The position numbers and the translations under genes are program-made. Shown piece by piece: positions 8,317-16,632 of a stretch of DNA of 42,836 bases. Source of the DNA: Actinomycetes bacterium (GTDB lineage: Bacteria; Auribacterota; JAJCYG01); contig JAJCYG010000117.1 in NCBI GenBank assembly GCA_029263055.1, positions 1 to 42,836 of the forward strand, written 5' to 3'. The notes under the pieces were generated by a model. The model saw nothing but the letters and a program-made list of their open reading frames with translations. It was not told where the DNA came from and did no database searches. Position 1 is the first letter of the stretch; the number at the start of each line of letters is the position of its first letter.

Positions 8317-9733
8317 AATCTCGCGGATATTCTTGACCCTCTTGGGTGTGGCATATCTGATTAATTTTTGGGTACTGCACGATCAAGTGCTGCCACTTAT
8401 TGGAAAAGAAGGGCTGCTTCCGCTTGCTCCAGATATTCCTTTTTTAAAAGAACGACTTGGCAATTCTTTTCTGTGGCAATTCCCCACTCTCTTTTTCTGG
8501 AATGCTTCAGACCCTTTTCTTTATGCAGGAACATGGTTGGGACTCATTCTTTCAGTCCTACTCATTTTTAAAATTAAAACAAAGTGGGTTCTTGTCTCAC
8601 TTTGGATTCTGTTTCTCTCTTACGCTACAGCCGGGCGCACATTCTATTCCTTTCAATGGGATATCTTAATGCTCGAATCAACGCTGTTAGCTCTTTTTCT
8701 CCCTTCAAAAAAAGAGATCGATCCTCATCCAGTCACTGTTTGGCTGTTTAGATTGCTTGCTTTTAAACTTCTTTTTGAATCAGGCATTGCTAAAGTGTGG
8801 GCAGGCGTTCAAGGAGGGTGGCTTAATGGCTCAGCCATGCAATACTATTATGACACCGCTCCGATTCCAACTTGGTTGGGTTGGTGGGCCCATCAAACAC
8901 CTCTCTGGTTCCACCAAATTGAAACCTATATGACCCTTGTTGTTGAAATAGGCGTTCCCCTACTCTTCTTTTTTGGTCGACGCTGCCGAAGCGCTGCCTT
9001 TTTAATCTTAGTCGCACTTCAAATAGCCATTGCCTTAACAGCAAACTACAGTATTTTTAATTTCATGACCCTTGCGGCTCTTTTATTTTTGATTGAAGAT
9101 AAAGACTTAAAATGGATTGGCATGCGCACAGACCCAGCTGTGGTACCACAGCGTCAACGTTTGAACTGGTTTCCTAAAACAATCGCTCTCTTTATTCTTT
9201 TGTTTTCACTTTTAAATTTCACTTATTTTTTAAATCCAACTTTAGCCACTTCAATCGATAAATTTAATCTACAACGCTATGTCAGTACTTTTCGCACCAT
9301 TAACAATTATCATCTTTTTGCTTCAATCACCCCAACACGGCTTGTGGTTGAAATAGAAGGAACCGATGACGGTATTCAATGGAAATCGTATCACTTTCCC
9401 TACTATCCAGGAGAGCTCTCAAAGAGACCTCCCTTTATAGCACCCTATCATCCGCGCCTTGATTTTCGACTTTGGTTTTTAACCTTATCTCAACAAGGTC
9501 CAGACTGGAATTACTTCACTCGATTATTAGGAAAGATCTTTCACCACCCAGAACAAGTCGACACTTACTTTTCAAAAAACCCTTTTCCAAACAAATCACC
9601 AGCTGCCATTAGATTTATCATCTACCAATACAACATGACATCTCCAGAAGAAAAGAAAGAGACCGGATCATACTGGTACCGACGAGAACATGCCCGCTCT
9701 CAAGTTTTTTACCCCAACAACTTCAAAAGGTAA
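8309..9733 (+). CDS. Lipase maturation factor (LMF1) family membrane protein
   Basis: This 474-residue polytopic membrane protein fits the LMF1 family, whose animal member assists folding of secreted lipases in the ER; the bacterial role is unknown. Family features seen: YSFQWDILMLES (QWD at 116-118), a GIAKVW segment, the YYYDTAPIPTWLGWWAHQTP region with the following WFHQIE, and a soluble C-terminal half (from about residue 330) containing WKSYHFPYYPG. It overlaps the preceding membrane-protein gene by 8 bp. A strong bidirectional hairpin follows the stop. A link to folding or membrane anchoring of exported proteins is only a guess from the family. Confidence 0.85.
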   Translation: MAKISRIFLTLLGVAYLINFWVLHDQVLPLIGKEGLLPLAPDIPFLKERLGNSFLWQFPTLFFWNASDPFLYAGTWLGLILSVLLIFKIKTKWVLVSLWILFLSYATAGRTFYSFQWDILMLESTLLALFLPSKKEIDPHPVTVWLFRLLAFKLLFESGIAKVWAGVQGGWLNGSAMQYYYDTAPIPTWLGWWAHQTPLWFHQIETYMTLVVEIGVPLLFFFGRRCRSAAFLILVALQIAIALTANYSIFNFMTLAALLFLIEDKDLKWIGMRTDPAVVPQRQRLNWFPKTIALFILLFSLLNFTYFLNPTLATSIDKFNLQRYVSTFRTINNYHLFASITPTRLVVEIEGTDDGIQWKSYHFPYYPGELSKRPPFIAPYHPRLDFRLWFLTLSQQGPDWNYFTRLLGKIFHHPEQVDTYFSKNPFPNKSPAAIRFIIYQYNMTSPEEKKETGSYWYRREHARSQVFYPNNFKR

Positions 9734-9765
9734 ACACCGGTACCGGGTACCGTCGTTTACTTTTT
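9730..9765. terminator. Hairpin terminator between convergent genes
   Basis: GTAAAC / GTTTAC outer arms and a GGTACC-rich inner stem form a hairpin that starts at the LMF1-like stop codon and is followed by TTTTT (9761-9765). It ends the plus-strand operon. The minus-strand aguA stop (9757-9759) lies inside the right arm, so one structure may serve both genes. Confidence 0.75.
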
Positions 9766-10818
9766 GGGTTGTTGTTGGGTCACGCAGTGGAGAGCGCCAA
9801 AGCCGTAGACAAGAGATTCGCAATCAATGCCGACTACGGCTCGTTCTGGAAAGAGTTCTTTTAGAGTGGCGATGGCGATCCCATCATTTTTATGTTTGTA
9901 GGTTGGAACTAAAACTAAGTTGTTGGCGATATAAAAATTGGCATAACTTGCTGGCAAACGCCCTTCAGCGTCGCCGACAAAACCTGGCATAGGCAAGGTC
10001 ACCACATCAAAACCTTTTCCATCTTGATCAACCGCGGCTTTTAATTTATCTAAATTTTTCTGTAATGGTTTAGAGTTTTTATCCGTCTCATCGGTTTCAA
10101 TGGCTGTCACAATGGTTGTCTCATTGACAAAACGAGTGATGTCATCCACATGGCCATCAGTGTCGTCCCCTTCAATCCCCTCACCCAACCAAATCACATG
10201 GTCCACATTTAAATAATCTTTGAGTTTACTTTCAATCACCTCTTTGGATAAACCGGGATTACGATTCGTATTGAGCAGGCATTGTTCTGTGGTTAAAACA
10301 CTCCCTTTGCCATTTACTTCAATGGAGCCCCCTTCTAAAACCATCTCTGGAACAAAGCGAGGCACACTCAGTAATGATTCAATTTCTTTTGGGACTTGAG
10401 TATCAGCCATCAACTCTGGGTACTTTCCACCCCAAGCATTAAACTCCCAGTGGTTCATGGCGAGTTCTTTTTTCCCATTCTTCTCACGGACTAAAAAGTT
10501 TGGTGCATAGTCCCGGGTCCAAGCATCCACGGTTTTAACCTGATGAAAACAGATATTCTTTAAATAAACACCCCGTTGCTTTAACCGCGCAGCCACTTTT
10601 TCTTGGGTCGCCTCATCATCAATCATTAAAAAAACGGTTTCATGCTGAGAAAGATGAAAAATCATTTCCACAAAAATAGATTCTACTTGCGGCACACGGT
10701 CTGGCCACGTCACCGGATCTTTAGGCCATGAAAGCCAGGTCCCTTCATGCGCTTCCCATTCAGCAGGCATTCGAAATCCTTGAGCAGCAGGTTTGTTAAG
10801 GTCAGAAGGAGAGGTCAT
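9757..10818 (-). CDS. aguA: Agmatine deiminase
   Basis: AguA hydrolyses agmatine to N-carbamoylputrescine plus ammonia in the cytosol, the first step of the agmatine route to putrescine. The 353-residue protein has the peptidyl-arginine-deiminase fold motifs: RMPAEWEAHEGTWLSWP near the start, WTRDYAPNF, MVLEGGSIEVNGKG, DGHVDDI, and the catalytic cysteine C345 in GALHCVTQQ. It begins 3 nt after the stop of aguB, so the two form one transcript covering consecutive steps. Confidence 0.96.
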   Translation of the reverse strand: MTSPSDLNKPAAQGFRMPAEWEAHEGTWLSWPKDPVTWPDRVPQVESIFVEMIFHLSQHETVFLMIDDEATQEKVAARLKQRGVYLKNICFHQVKTVDAWTRDYAPNFLVREKNGKKELAMNHWEFNAWGGKYPELMADTQVPKEIESLLSVPRFVPEMVLEGGSIEVNGKGSVLTTEQCLLNTNRNPGLSKEVIESKLKDYLNVDHVIWLGEGIEGDDTDGHVDDITRFVNETTIVTAIETDETDKNSKPLQKNLDKLKAAVDQDGKGFDVVTLPMPGFVGDAEGRLPASYANFYIANNLVLVPTYKHKNDGIAIATLKELFPERAVVGIDCESLVYGFGALHCVTQQQPKK

Positions 10819-10821
10819 AAA

Positions 10822-11697
10822 TTAATCCAAATAACGTTGTGTCAAACCATCATAGGCATCAATACGGCGATCGCGTAAGAAGGGCCAATTTTGGCGTGTG
10901 TTTTCAATTTGAGCCAAATCACAGTCAACAATCAACAACTCTTCGTTATTAACATCAGCTCGGTGCAACACTTTTCCAAATGGATCGGCAATAAATGATT
11001 GGCCCCAAAACTTAAGCTCGCCTTCCAGGCCCACACGATTAACAGAGGCAACAAAAACACCATTGGCAACCGCATGACTCCGTTGGATGACTTCCCACGC
11101 TTCATGCTGGCCCTCACACACATTTTCGTTTTCAGATTGATGCCAACCAATAGCTGTAGGATAAAATAAGATCTCAGCCCCCCGCATTGCCGTTAAACGG
11201 GCTGCTTCAGGAAACCACTGGTCCCAACAAATCAACACACCAATGCAACCATACTTTGTTTGATACGTTTGAAATCCTAAATCGCCCGGTGTGAAATAAA
11301 ATTTTTCGTAAAAATTAGGATCATCTGGAATGTGCATCTTGCGATACTTGCCTAAAAGCGAACCATCTGCATCAACCACAACAGAAGTGTTGTGATAAAT
11401 CCCTTCTGTTCGTTTTTCAAAAAGAGAAGCCACAATCACCACATCTAACTTCTTAGCTAAAGCAGATAATTGTTCTGTGGAAGGCCCCGGAATAGTTTCA
11501 GCCAAATCAAATTGAGCCACATCTTCGGTTTGGCAAAAGTACTGAGAGCGGAAAAGCTCTTGCAAAGCAATGATCTTAGCCCCTTGAGAGGCTGCTTCTT
11601 CAATTTTTTTTAGCCCTTTTTGAAGGTTTAATTCAACCTCCTCGGTGCAACTCATCTGGACTAAGCCTACTTTGACAATATTTGATTTCTTGTTCAT
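10822..11697 (-). CDS. aguB: N-carbamoylputrescine amidase
   Basis: This nitrilase-superfamily enzyme converts N-carbamoylputrescine to putrescine, CO2 and ammonia. The Glu-Lys-Cys triad is visible as E47 (ALQELFRSQYF), K120 (YRKMHIPDDP) and C157 (GVLICWDQWFPEAAR). With the ATG at 11697 it has 291 residues, normal for the family. A perfect TATAAT (11707-11712) ends 9 bp before this ATG and there is no ribosome-binding sequence, so the mRNA is predicted to be leaderless or nearly so. It is the first gene of the aguBA operon. Confidence 0.95.
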   Translation of the reverse strand: MNKKSNIVKVGLVQMSCTEEVELNLQKGLKKIEEAASQGAKIIALQELFRSQYFCQTEDVAQFDLAETIPGPSTEQLSALAKKLDVVIVASLFEKRTEGIYHNTSVVVDADGSLLGKYRKMHIPDDPNFYEKFYFTPGDLGFQTYQTKYGCIGVLICWDQWFPEAARLTAMRGAEILFYPTAIGWHQSENENVCEGQHEAWEVIQRSHAVANGVFVASVNRVGLEGELKFWGQSFIADPFGKVLHRADVNNEELLIVDCDLAQIENTRQNWPFLRDRRIDAYDGLTQRYLD

Positions 11698-11706
11698 AGC
11701 GCGCAC

Positions 11707-11712
11707 ATTATA
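11707..11712 (-). promoter_or_regulatory. -10 element of a predicted leaderless aguBA promoter
   Basis: TATAAT on the minus strand with a 9-bp gap to the aguB ATG, which puts the transcription start at or next to the start codon. The -35 region (TTTTCT at 17 bp) is poor. Confidence 0.55.
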
Positions 11713-11741
11713 CTCTCTACAGAACAGAGAGAAAAGACCTT

Positions 11742-11815
11742 TTCCCTATAAAGCCTCTTTTTTTCATAGGGAACAGGGAGGCTCCCCCTATGAAAAATGA
11801 TTTCTCTATAGGGGG
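11742..11815. repeat. Nested inverted repeats in the aguB/SWIB divergent spacer
   Basis: A perfect 12-bp inverted pair, TTTTTCATAGGG (11760-11771) and its complement (11786-11797), encloses a smaller GGGAGGCTCCC palindrome. An outer CCCTATA / TATAGGG pair flanks it. It lies between divergent genes, so it is not an end-of-operon terminator for either; it could be a regulator site or the leader structure of one transcript. Confidence 0.6.
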
Positions 11816-11884
11816 GATTTATGTACACTACTAGGAAAAGGGTTCAATTTAGATTTTACACCTTAAACCAAGGAGATAAACAAG

Positions 11885-12148
11885 ATGGCTAGAAAACCAA
11901 ACGCCGCTTTCATGAAACCGCTTCAACCCGACGCTGATTTAGCAGCTGTGGTCGGTTCAGATCCATTGCCACGTACAGAAGTGACAAAAAAATTGTGGGA
12001 TTACATCAAAAAGAACGACCTACAAGACCCTAAAAATCGTCGTAACATCAACGCTGATGACAAACTAAAGCCTATTTTTGGCAAAGCTCAAGTGAATATG
12101 TTTGAAATGACTAAGCTTGTTTCAACCCACTTGATCAAAATCGACTGA
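11885..12148 (+). CDS. SWIB/MDM2 domain protein
   Basis: This 87-residue protein is almost entirely a SWIB domain, as found in eukaryotic SWI/SNF subunits and, among bacteria, best known in Chlamydiae. Matching features are LPRTEVTKKLWDYIKKNDLQ, the NRRNINADDKLKPIFG stretch, and the terminal LVSTHLIKID. The N-terminus is short and basic, compatible with nucleic-acid or chromatin-type binding, but the bacterial function is not established. An AAGGAG lies 9 nt before the ATG. It is a single-gene unit with its own strong terminator. Confidence 0.9.
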   Translation: MARKPNAAFMKPLQPDADLAAVVGSDPLPRTEVTKKLWDYIKKNDLQDPKNRRNINADDKLKPIFGKAQVNMFEMTKLVSTHLIKID

Positions 12149-12173
12149 TCATCGATTGCTTGTAAATAGATAA

Positions 12174-12207
12174 GGGCCATAGACTTATACAGTCTATGGC
12201 CCTTTTT
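12174..12207 (+). terminator. Rho-independent terminator after the SWIB gene
   Basis: GGGCCATAGACT pairs perfectly with AGTCTATGGCCC around a short loop and is followed by a run of T residues. Confidence 0.92.
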
Positions 12208-12259
12208 TTGTCTCCAGATATTGGGCCTGGCACCCTTCCTGCAATACCGTTTCTAAATC

Positions 12260-12289
12260 TTGACTCAAACTCAACTAAAATGTTATACT
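12260..12289 (+). promoter_or_regulatory. sigma70 promoter of the exported kinase
   Basis: -35 TTGACT (12260-12265) and -10 TATACT (12284-12289), 18 bp apart, lie upstream of a GTAGGAG ribosome-binding sequence at 12311-12317. Confidence 0.65.
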
Positions 12290-12320
12290 ATTTCGCTATT
12301 TTTTTCTTAAGTAGGAGTTT

Positions 12321-12341
12321 ATGAAAACAAGGTCATGTTAA
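12321..12341 (+). CDS. Six-codon upstream ORF overlapping the kinase start
   Basis: ATG AAA ACA AGG TCA TGT TAA sits directly after the only ribosome-binding sequence (spacing 3 nt) and its stop overlaps the kinase ATG at 12335 in another frame. It could couple or throttle translation of the kinase, or mark an indel in the extreme 5' end of that gene. Confidence 0.35.
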   Translation: MKTRSC

Positions 12342-14467
12342 CACGTTTTAAAAATTGTTGCCAACTTTTTTCTATTTTGACAAAACTTTTTTTGTCTTTG
12401 ACTCTATTTTTGCATCCAGCCGCAATCAAAGCAGTCAAAGTAAATAAAGTCTTAGCTCCTTTGAGTCAATCTCAAAGAGAGCCCTCTATTTATATCTTTT
12501 CTGAAAAGAGCGGGACTCCCCTTAAGACTAAAGAAAGAATCAATAGAGGGATCCTCCATGCCCTGACCTCTTCTTTAACGATTCGAAACGGAAGCCAGGC
12601 TCAAGCCCACAAAATATTTCACCTTCTTCAGACCCTAGAACTCAACCCTAATCTTGAACAAGACAGCAAACTTTTAGATGCAGGTTGGCAATCAATTGAT
12701 TGGGATAAATTTGAAAAACTCTTTTATACGGCATTAGAAGAAGCTATTGAAGAGCTTAATCAAGAAAAGCTCACCATTAATTATCACAACTTTGGAAATG
12801 AGATTATTTTAAATTCAGATCAAAATGAGAACACTAAGAACGGCCCCATTTGGGCAAAGACAACACAAGATGAAAGTGGAAAAAAAATCATTCACATTGC
12901 TGAAGGCTTTATTGCTTCTCATTGGCATACTGAAAATCATTTAGAACGGCTCTTTCTTTTTGAGATTTTATTTTATTACACAATGGAAAATAAAGTTGTC
13001 AAAATTCTAGAAGAACTCTCTGTCTCAAGCCCTAAAATCCTTGCTGTTCCCCTCTTAGAGACGCTCTCATCTCTCAGCAGCAAGTGGTTTCACAACGACG
13101 GAGAGCTCCCAAAAATCACACAGATTCAGCAAAATAATATGACCCTAGCTGCTGAAAAAGAATGGCTCGATTATTTAAATTCAATTCCCGATCAAAGCAG
13201 CCTTGATTTTGACCAAGCTCAATTCAAACATAAAACCAAAGTCCTCAATGCATTGAAAGCAACAAACAAACTTTTTCCAACAAAAGAATACTTAATGTTC
13301 ATTCTAGATAAGTTTTTAAAACAATGCGAGATGACAGAAAAATTCAAATTCTACTATCCCATTCTTGAACGAGAAGAGGTGTCAAAAGAGATTAAAGAAA
13401 AAGTTCTTTCTGTTTTAGATTTACCTTCAGATGTAGATCAAGAACTAGTTTTAACTCTTTTTTTAGCAAAGGTCAGAGACCTACTCATTGCGCAAAATAT
13501 CCAATTAGAAAAGGATAAAATCAAACCCATTTATGAAAGTAGCATTAGCCACTGTTACCGCTACACAACAGACCAAGGCCCAGACTTTTTTATTAAAGTT
13601 CCTAGAACAGCGCTTCAAGCCTTCTATTTAGGCTTAGAATATAAGATGCTCGATTTTATTCTTGGCGATGAAGCCCGGCCCGACTTTTTTGTCGATCAAG
13701 TTAGAGGACTCAGGATTGTGAATATCAACAATCGTTCACACGTTGCTCTTGTCATGAATTTTGTTGATCCTTCTGAAGATTTAGATGACTTTGTAAAAAG
13801 AAAAATAAAAGAAGAAGGGCAGGTCTCTGCACAACAAATACTCTCTATCACCCAGCAACTCGTAGAGGCCTTCACCTATTTCAAAAAAAGAGGCATTTTT
13901 TTACGGGATCCAAAGCCAAAAAACATTCTGGTGCAAGAAGATACAGAAACAGGAGAAGTCAGCATCAAGATGATAGATTTTGGAGCTTCCCACTTTGACA
14001 AAGAATCACCTCATGAAGAAGATGAAGTGGTTGGAACTAAATTTTTTATTTCACCTCAAGAATGGCTTCCAGATAGCCCTTACTCCTTTGATGAAGAACT
14101 CTATAAATTAGGCGTGATTCTTTATTTTATGCTTTCAGGAGATAAATTCCCCTTTAAATCGCCCGGGATTATCGATTCAGAAACACACTATAGAGAGACA
14201 AGTCCACAAAGACTGGCAAGGGAGACCATGAACAACCCACTCGCAGCCCTTAATCCAAACGATTCTTCAGACAAAAGGCTTCAAGTATTAGCTAAAATTG
14301 TGAACAAAATGCTTCAAAAAGAAGTTGATGATCGATATGAAGGCCTTGAGCAAACTCGACTCACCCTGATTATGAACGGAATCCTACCCGATTCTGTGGG
14401 AAGAACACACCGTCAACCCATTCAAAGACTCCTTTTCCCGCAACCAGAAGTTGACACATCTATTTAA
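12335..14467 (+). CDS. Exported Ser/Thr-type protein kinase
   Basis: The 710-residue protein starts with a hydrophobic export segment (about 11-30), then LAPLS (40-44), the motif shared with four other exported proteins here. Residues about 60-390 are mostly helical and unrecognised. A protein-kinase domain occupies about 400-690: K421 in FIKVPR, catalytic loop RDPKPKN with D525, K527 and N530, D548 of DFG, and PQEW (E576) at the APE position. All catalytic residues are present, so activity is plausible. An exported eukaryotic-type kinase without a cytosolic partner gene is unusual. A kinase on the outside of one membrane would need ATP there, so delivery into another cell, or an inner-membrane anchor with reverse topology, are both possible. 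The ATG at 12335 gives the only full reading; its ribosome-binding site is shared with a six-codon upstream ORF. Confidence 0.88.
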   Translation: MLTRFKNCCQLFSILTKLFLSLTLFLHPAAIKAVKVNKVLAPLSQSQREPSIYIFSEKSGTPLKTKERINRGILHALTSSLTIRNGSQAQAHKIFHLLQTLELNPNLEQDSKLLDAGWQSIDWDKFEKLFYTALEEAIEELNQEKLTINYHNFGNEIILNSDQNENTKNGPIWAKTTQDESGKKIIHIAEGFIASHWHTENHLERLFLFEILFYYTMENKVVKILEELSVSSPKILAVPLLETLSSLSSKWFHNDGELPKITQIQQNNMTLAAEKEWLDYLNSIPDQSSLDFDQAQFKHKTKVLNALKATNKLFPTKEYLMFILDKFLKQCEMTEKFKFYYPILEREEVSKEIKEKVLSVLDLPSDVDQELVLTLFLAKVRDLLIAQNIQLEKDKIKPIYESSISHCYRYTTDQGPDFFIKVPRTALQAFYLGLEYKMLDFILGDEARPDFFVDQVRGLRIVNINNRSHVALVMNFVDPSEDLDDFVKRKIKEEGQVSAQQILSITQQLVEAFTYFKKRGIFLRDPKPKNILVQEDTETGEVSIKMIDFGASHFDKESPHEEDEVVGTKFFISPQEWLPDSPYSFDEELYKLGVILYFMLSGDKFPFKSPGIIDSETHYRETSPQRLARETMNNPLAALNPNDSSDKRLQVLAKIVNKMLQKEVDDRYEGLEQTRLTLIMNGILPDSVGRTHRQPIQRLLFPQPEVDTSI

Positions 14468-14576
14468 AGATTGACTTTGCCACACCTGCATGAAAAAATA
14501 ATCGAGCGCGTCACCTCGCAACTAATTGACTAGATGTGACTTCTGTATTTCATGATTTAAAAAAAGGGAGAATAAA

Positions 14577-15197
14577 ATGGATAGCCACACCATCACATTG
14601 ATGCTGCTACGATGGCTTCATATCACAGCTGGAATAACCTGGGTTGGTCTTTTGTATTTCTTTAATTTTATCAACATCCCTTTTGGAAAAACAATGGATG
14701 GGGGAACCAAAAAAGCAGTAGTTCCTGAATTAATGCCGCGTGCGTTGTGGTGGTTTCGTTGGGGCGCCATGTGGACATGGGTCTCTGGAGTGGTTTACCT
14801 TTATTGGAAATATTGGGTGACTGGAACCGGGGCAACCGGAGATAGCGGACTCTTTAGTTCCACAGCAGGTCAATGGATTACCCTCGGTGGTTTGTTTGGA
14901 ACCATCATGTGGTTTAATGTTTGGTTTGTGATTTGGCCACGCCAAAAGAAAATCATCACAGCCATTAAAGGGGGCCAAGCACCTGATGCTGGCATGATGA
15001 AAGCTGCAGCCCTTGCCTCAAAAATCAACACCTACTTATCTGTTCCGTTGATTTTTATGATGGGAGCCTCAAGCCACTTGCCAGTGATGGGTCCATTATG
15101 GATGCTTGGTGTTGTCGGGGGTGGATTTGTGATTGTCTCGCTCTTGTACAAGATTTCAGCTAATGCTGGAGCTAACTTTGGCGAAGCTAAAGCATAA
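14577..15197 (+). CDS. PuuD-like (urate oxidase N-terminal) membrane protein
   Basis: A 206-residue polytopic membrane protein resembling the N-terminal membrane part of urate hydroxylase PuuD. The match is LRWLHITAGITWVGLLYFFN near the start, conserved WWFRWGAMWTW, and SSHLPVMG near the end. The C-terminal cytochrome c domain of full PuuD is absent, and no purine-catabolism gene is nearby, so urate oxidation should not be assumed. GGGAG precedes the ATG by about 8 nt. A strong terminator follows. A TTGACT at 14526 lacks a well-spaced -10 partner. Confidence 0.8.
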   Translation: MDSHTITLMLLRWLHITAGITWVGLLYFFNFINIPFGKTMDGGTKKAVVPELMPRALWWFRWGAMWTWVSGVVYLYWKYWVTGTGATGDSGLFSSTAGQWITLGGLFGTIMWFNVWFVIWPRQKKIITAIKGGQAPDAGMMKAAALASKINTYLSVPLIFMMGASSHLPVMGPLWMLGVVGGGFVIVSLLYKISANAGANFGEAKA

Positions 15198-15221
15198 GTT
15201 TTAAACAAGTAATTGAATTGG

Positions 15222-15259
15222 AAAAGCCTCGGTGAGAGAAATCTTATCGAGGCTTTTTT
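15222..15259 (+). terminator. Rho-independent terminator after the PuuD-like gene
   Basis: AAAAGCCTCG and CGAGGCTTTT arms around a 16-nt loop, followed by T residues. It lies against the stop of the convergent minus-strand gene at 15262 and could serve both. Confidence 0.85.
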
Positions 15260-15261
15260 AT

Positions 15262-16587
15262 TTAAATAGCTGTCTCAACAACTCGATCTAAAATAGGTTT
15301 CAACATGTCTGTATAAGCACGCTTCACTTGAACAAATCGAGGGTGATCTTGATCTGGAATAAAATAGATCCATCTAAAATCTCGTTTCATGGCAAAAAAT
15401 CTTTTGATTGCTAACATCTTGAGCTCTTCTTTGCGGACCTCAACAGTGTAGTGAGGCACAGGAACAATTGATTCATCTTTGTACAACTGTGTCGGACGAA
15501 TTAAAACTCTAGAAGCAAATACATCAGGTCTCTTTTCAATCTCTCCAAGAATGGGCTGAAGTTGTTGAGCAATCAATCCGATCCCTTCCAAAACACCGGA
15601 ATAAAGGTAGTGTGGAGAAGAGTAAAAATGATCTTTAGGCATATGCAAAAAATGAGAAAAAACCGTGATAAATTGCCCCAAGGTCATCCCCGTATACTGG
15701 TCAAAAACCGCGCCTTTACCGATTGTTTCAAAATCAATGGGAATGGCTTGATTAGATGAAATCACAGCATTCCCTGGATGAAAGTCATCGTGCCCAAATA
15801 AATACATTATAGATTGAAGTTTGCCTACTTGTTCAAACAACGGTTTTAATTCGTCTACTTTTAAATCCCATATTTGATCTGTCTCTGTTCCTTCATAATC
15901 AGGGTAATCTGTGTTAAAGGCTTGTACCCAAACATGCTGATTGTTATGAGAAGAGAAAACCAAAGGGACTATAAAACCTAAATTACGCAAGAGATTTGAC
16001 ATAAAAACCTCATTTTGGACCACATCACCAAACTTATAATACATTGTCCATTCATCGTCAGTATCAGCCGATTCAAAAATAATTTTTTTAGTGCTATTTC
16101 TAAACAATGGTGTGGTAAAGGAAACATTGCCAAAAAAATGATCTGTAATATTTTTATCTATTTTTGTGTATAGATTTCTCTTTAAATGATCAGGAGTGTC
16201 AAAAGGAAGATCATTTAGATTTTCAACGCGATAATCGCCTTCAATCTTAAAAGAGATTTTTTCTTCAATTCCATTTCCTAATTCATCTTCAACCAAGTAA
16301 ATCACTTCAACTTCAACATGATTCTTAGTTATCTCAACTATTTTTAACTTAAAATAAGTATGAGAGTCGCCCACTTCTGTAACTTCTATGACATTCAATT
16401 TTGACTCTGTTTTAAATAAATCATTAAAAAAACCACTTTCTAATGCGGTTCTTAAAGAGACTTCAAACGGCTCGTAAACCGTGCTTTCCTTCAGGACAGA
16501 GTAAGGACTCAAGGCCCAGCTTCCACTTGAAAAGGACAAAAGAATAAACAGAAAGAGAGAAAGACAAACTCTTTTTATATTTTTCAT
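15262..16587 (-). CDS. Exported kinase-like protein (APH/LanM-type fold)
   Basis: The 441-residue protein has a clean signal peptide (basic start, hydrophobic 8-19, likely cut near SWA-L at 25/26) immediately followed by LSPYS (26-30). Its second half shows aminoglycoside-phosphotransferase-like kinase motifs: a lysine in YYKFGD, a helix with NEVFMSNLL that could supply the paired glutamate, the catalytic HxDxxxxN as H266, D268, N273 (GHDDFHPGN), and metal-binding D285 in IDFE. The same arrangement occurs in APH enzymes and in the dehydratase domain of LanM-type synthetases, so the substrate cannot be named. It is a second exported kinase-fold protein 0.8 kb from the first (12335). The start is the only ATG ahead of the signal peptide. 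Confidence 0.78.
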   Translation of the reverse strand: MKNIKRVCLSLFLFILLSFSSGSWALSPYSVLKESTVYEPFEVSLRTALESGFFNDLFKTESKLNVIEVTEVGDSHTYFKLKIVEITKNHVEVEVIYLVEDELGNGIEEKISFKIEGDYRVENLNDLPFDTPDHLKRNLYTKIDKNITDHFFGNVSFTTPLFRNSTKKIIFESADTDDEWTMYYKFGDVVQNEVFMSNLLRNLGFIVPLVFSSHNNQHVWVQAFNTDYPDYEGTETDQIWDLKVDELKPLFEQVGKLQSIMYLFGHDDFHPGNAVISSNQAIPIDFETIGKGAVFDQYTGMTLGQFITVFSHFLHMPKDHFYSSPHYLYSGVLEGIGLIAQQLQPILGEIEKRPDVFASRVLIRPTQLYKDESIVPVPHYTVEVRKEELKMLAIKRFFAMKRDFRWIYFIPDQDHPRFVQVKRAYTDMLKPILDRVVETAI

Positions 16588-16632
16588 AAGTAATTAACAA
16601 TAGCAGTTTAATGTTATTTTGTCAATGTCAAA

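Noticed and set aside
14526..14556. TTGACT upstream of the PuuD-like gene as part of a promoter
   Set aside because: No -10-like hexamer occurs at 16-18 bp; candidates are at 14 or 19 bp.
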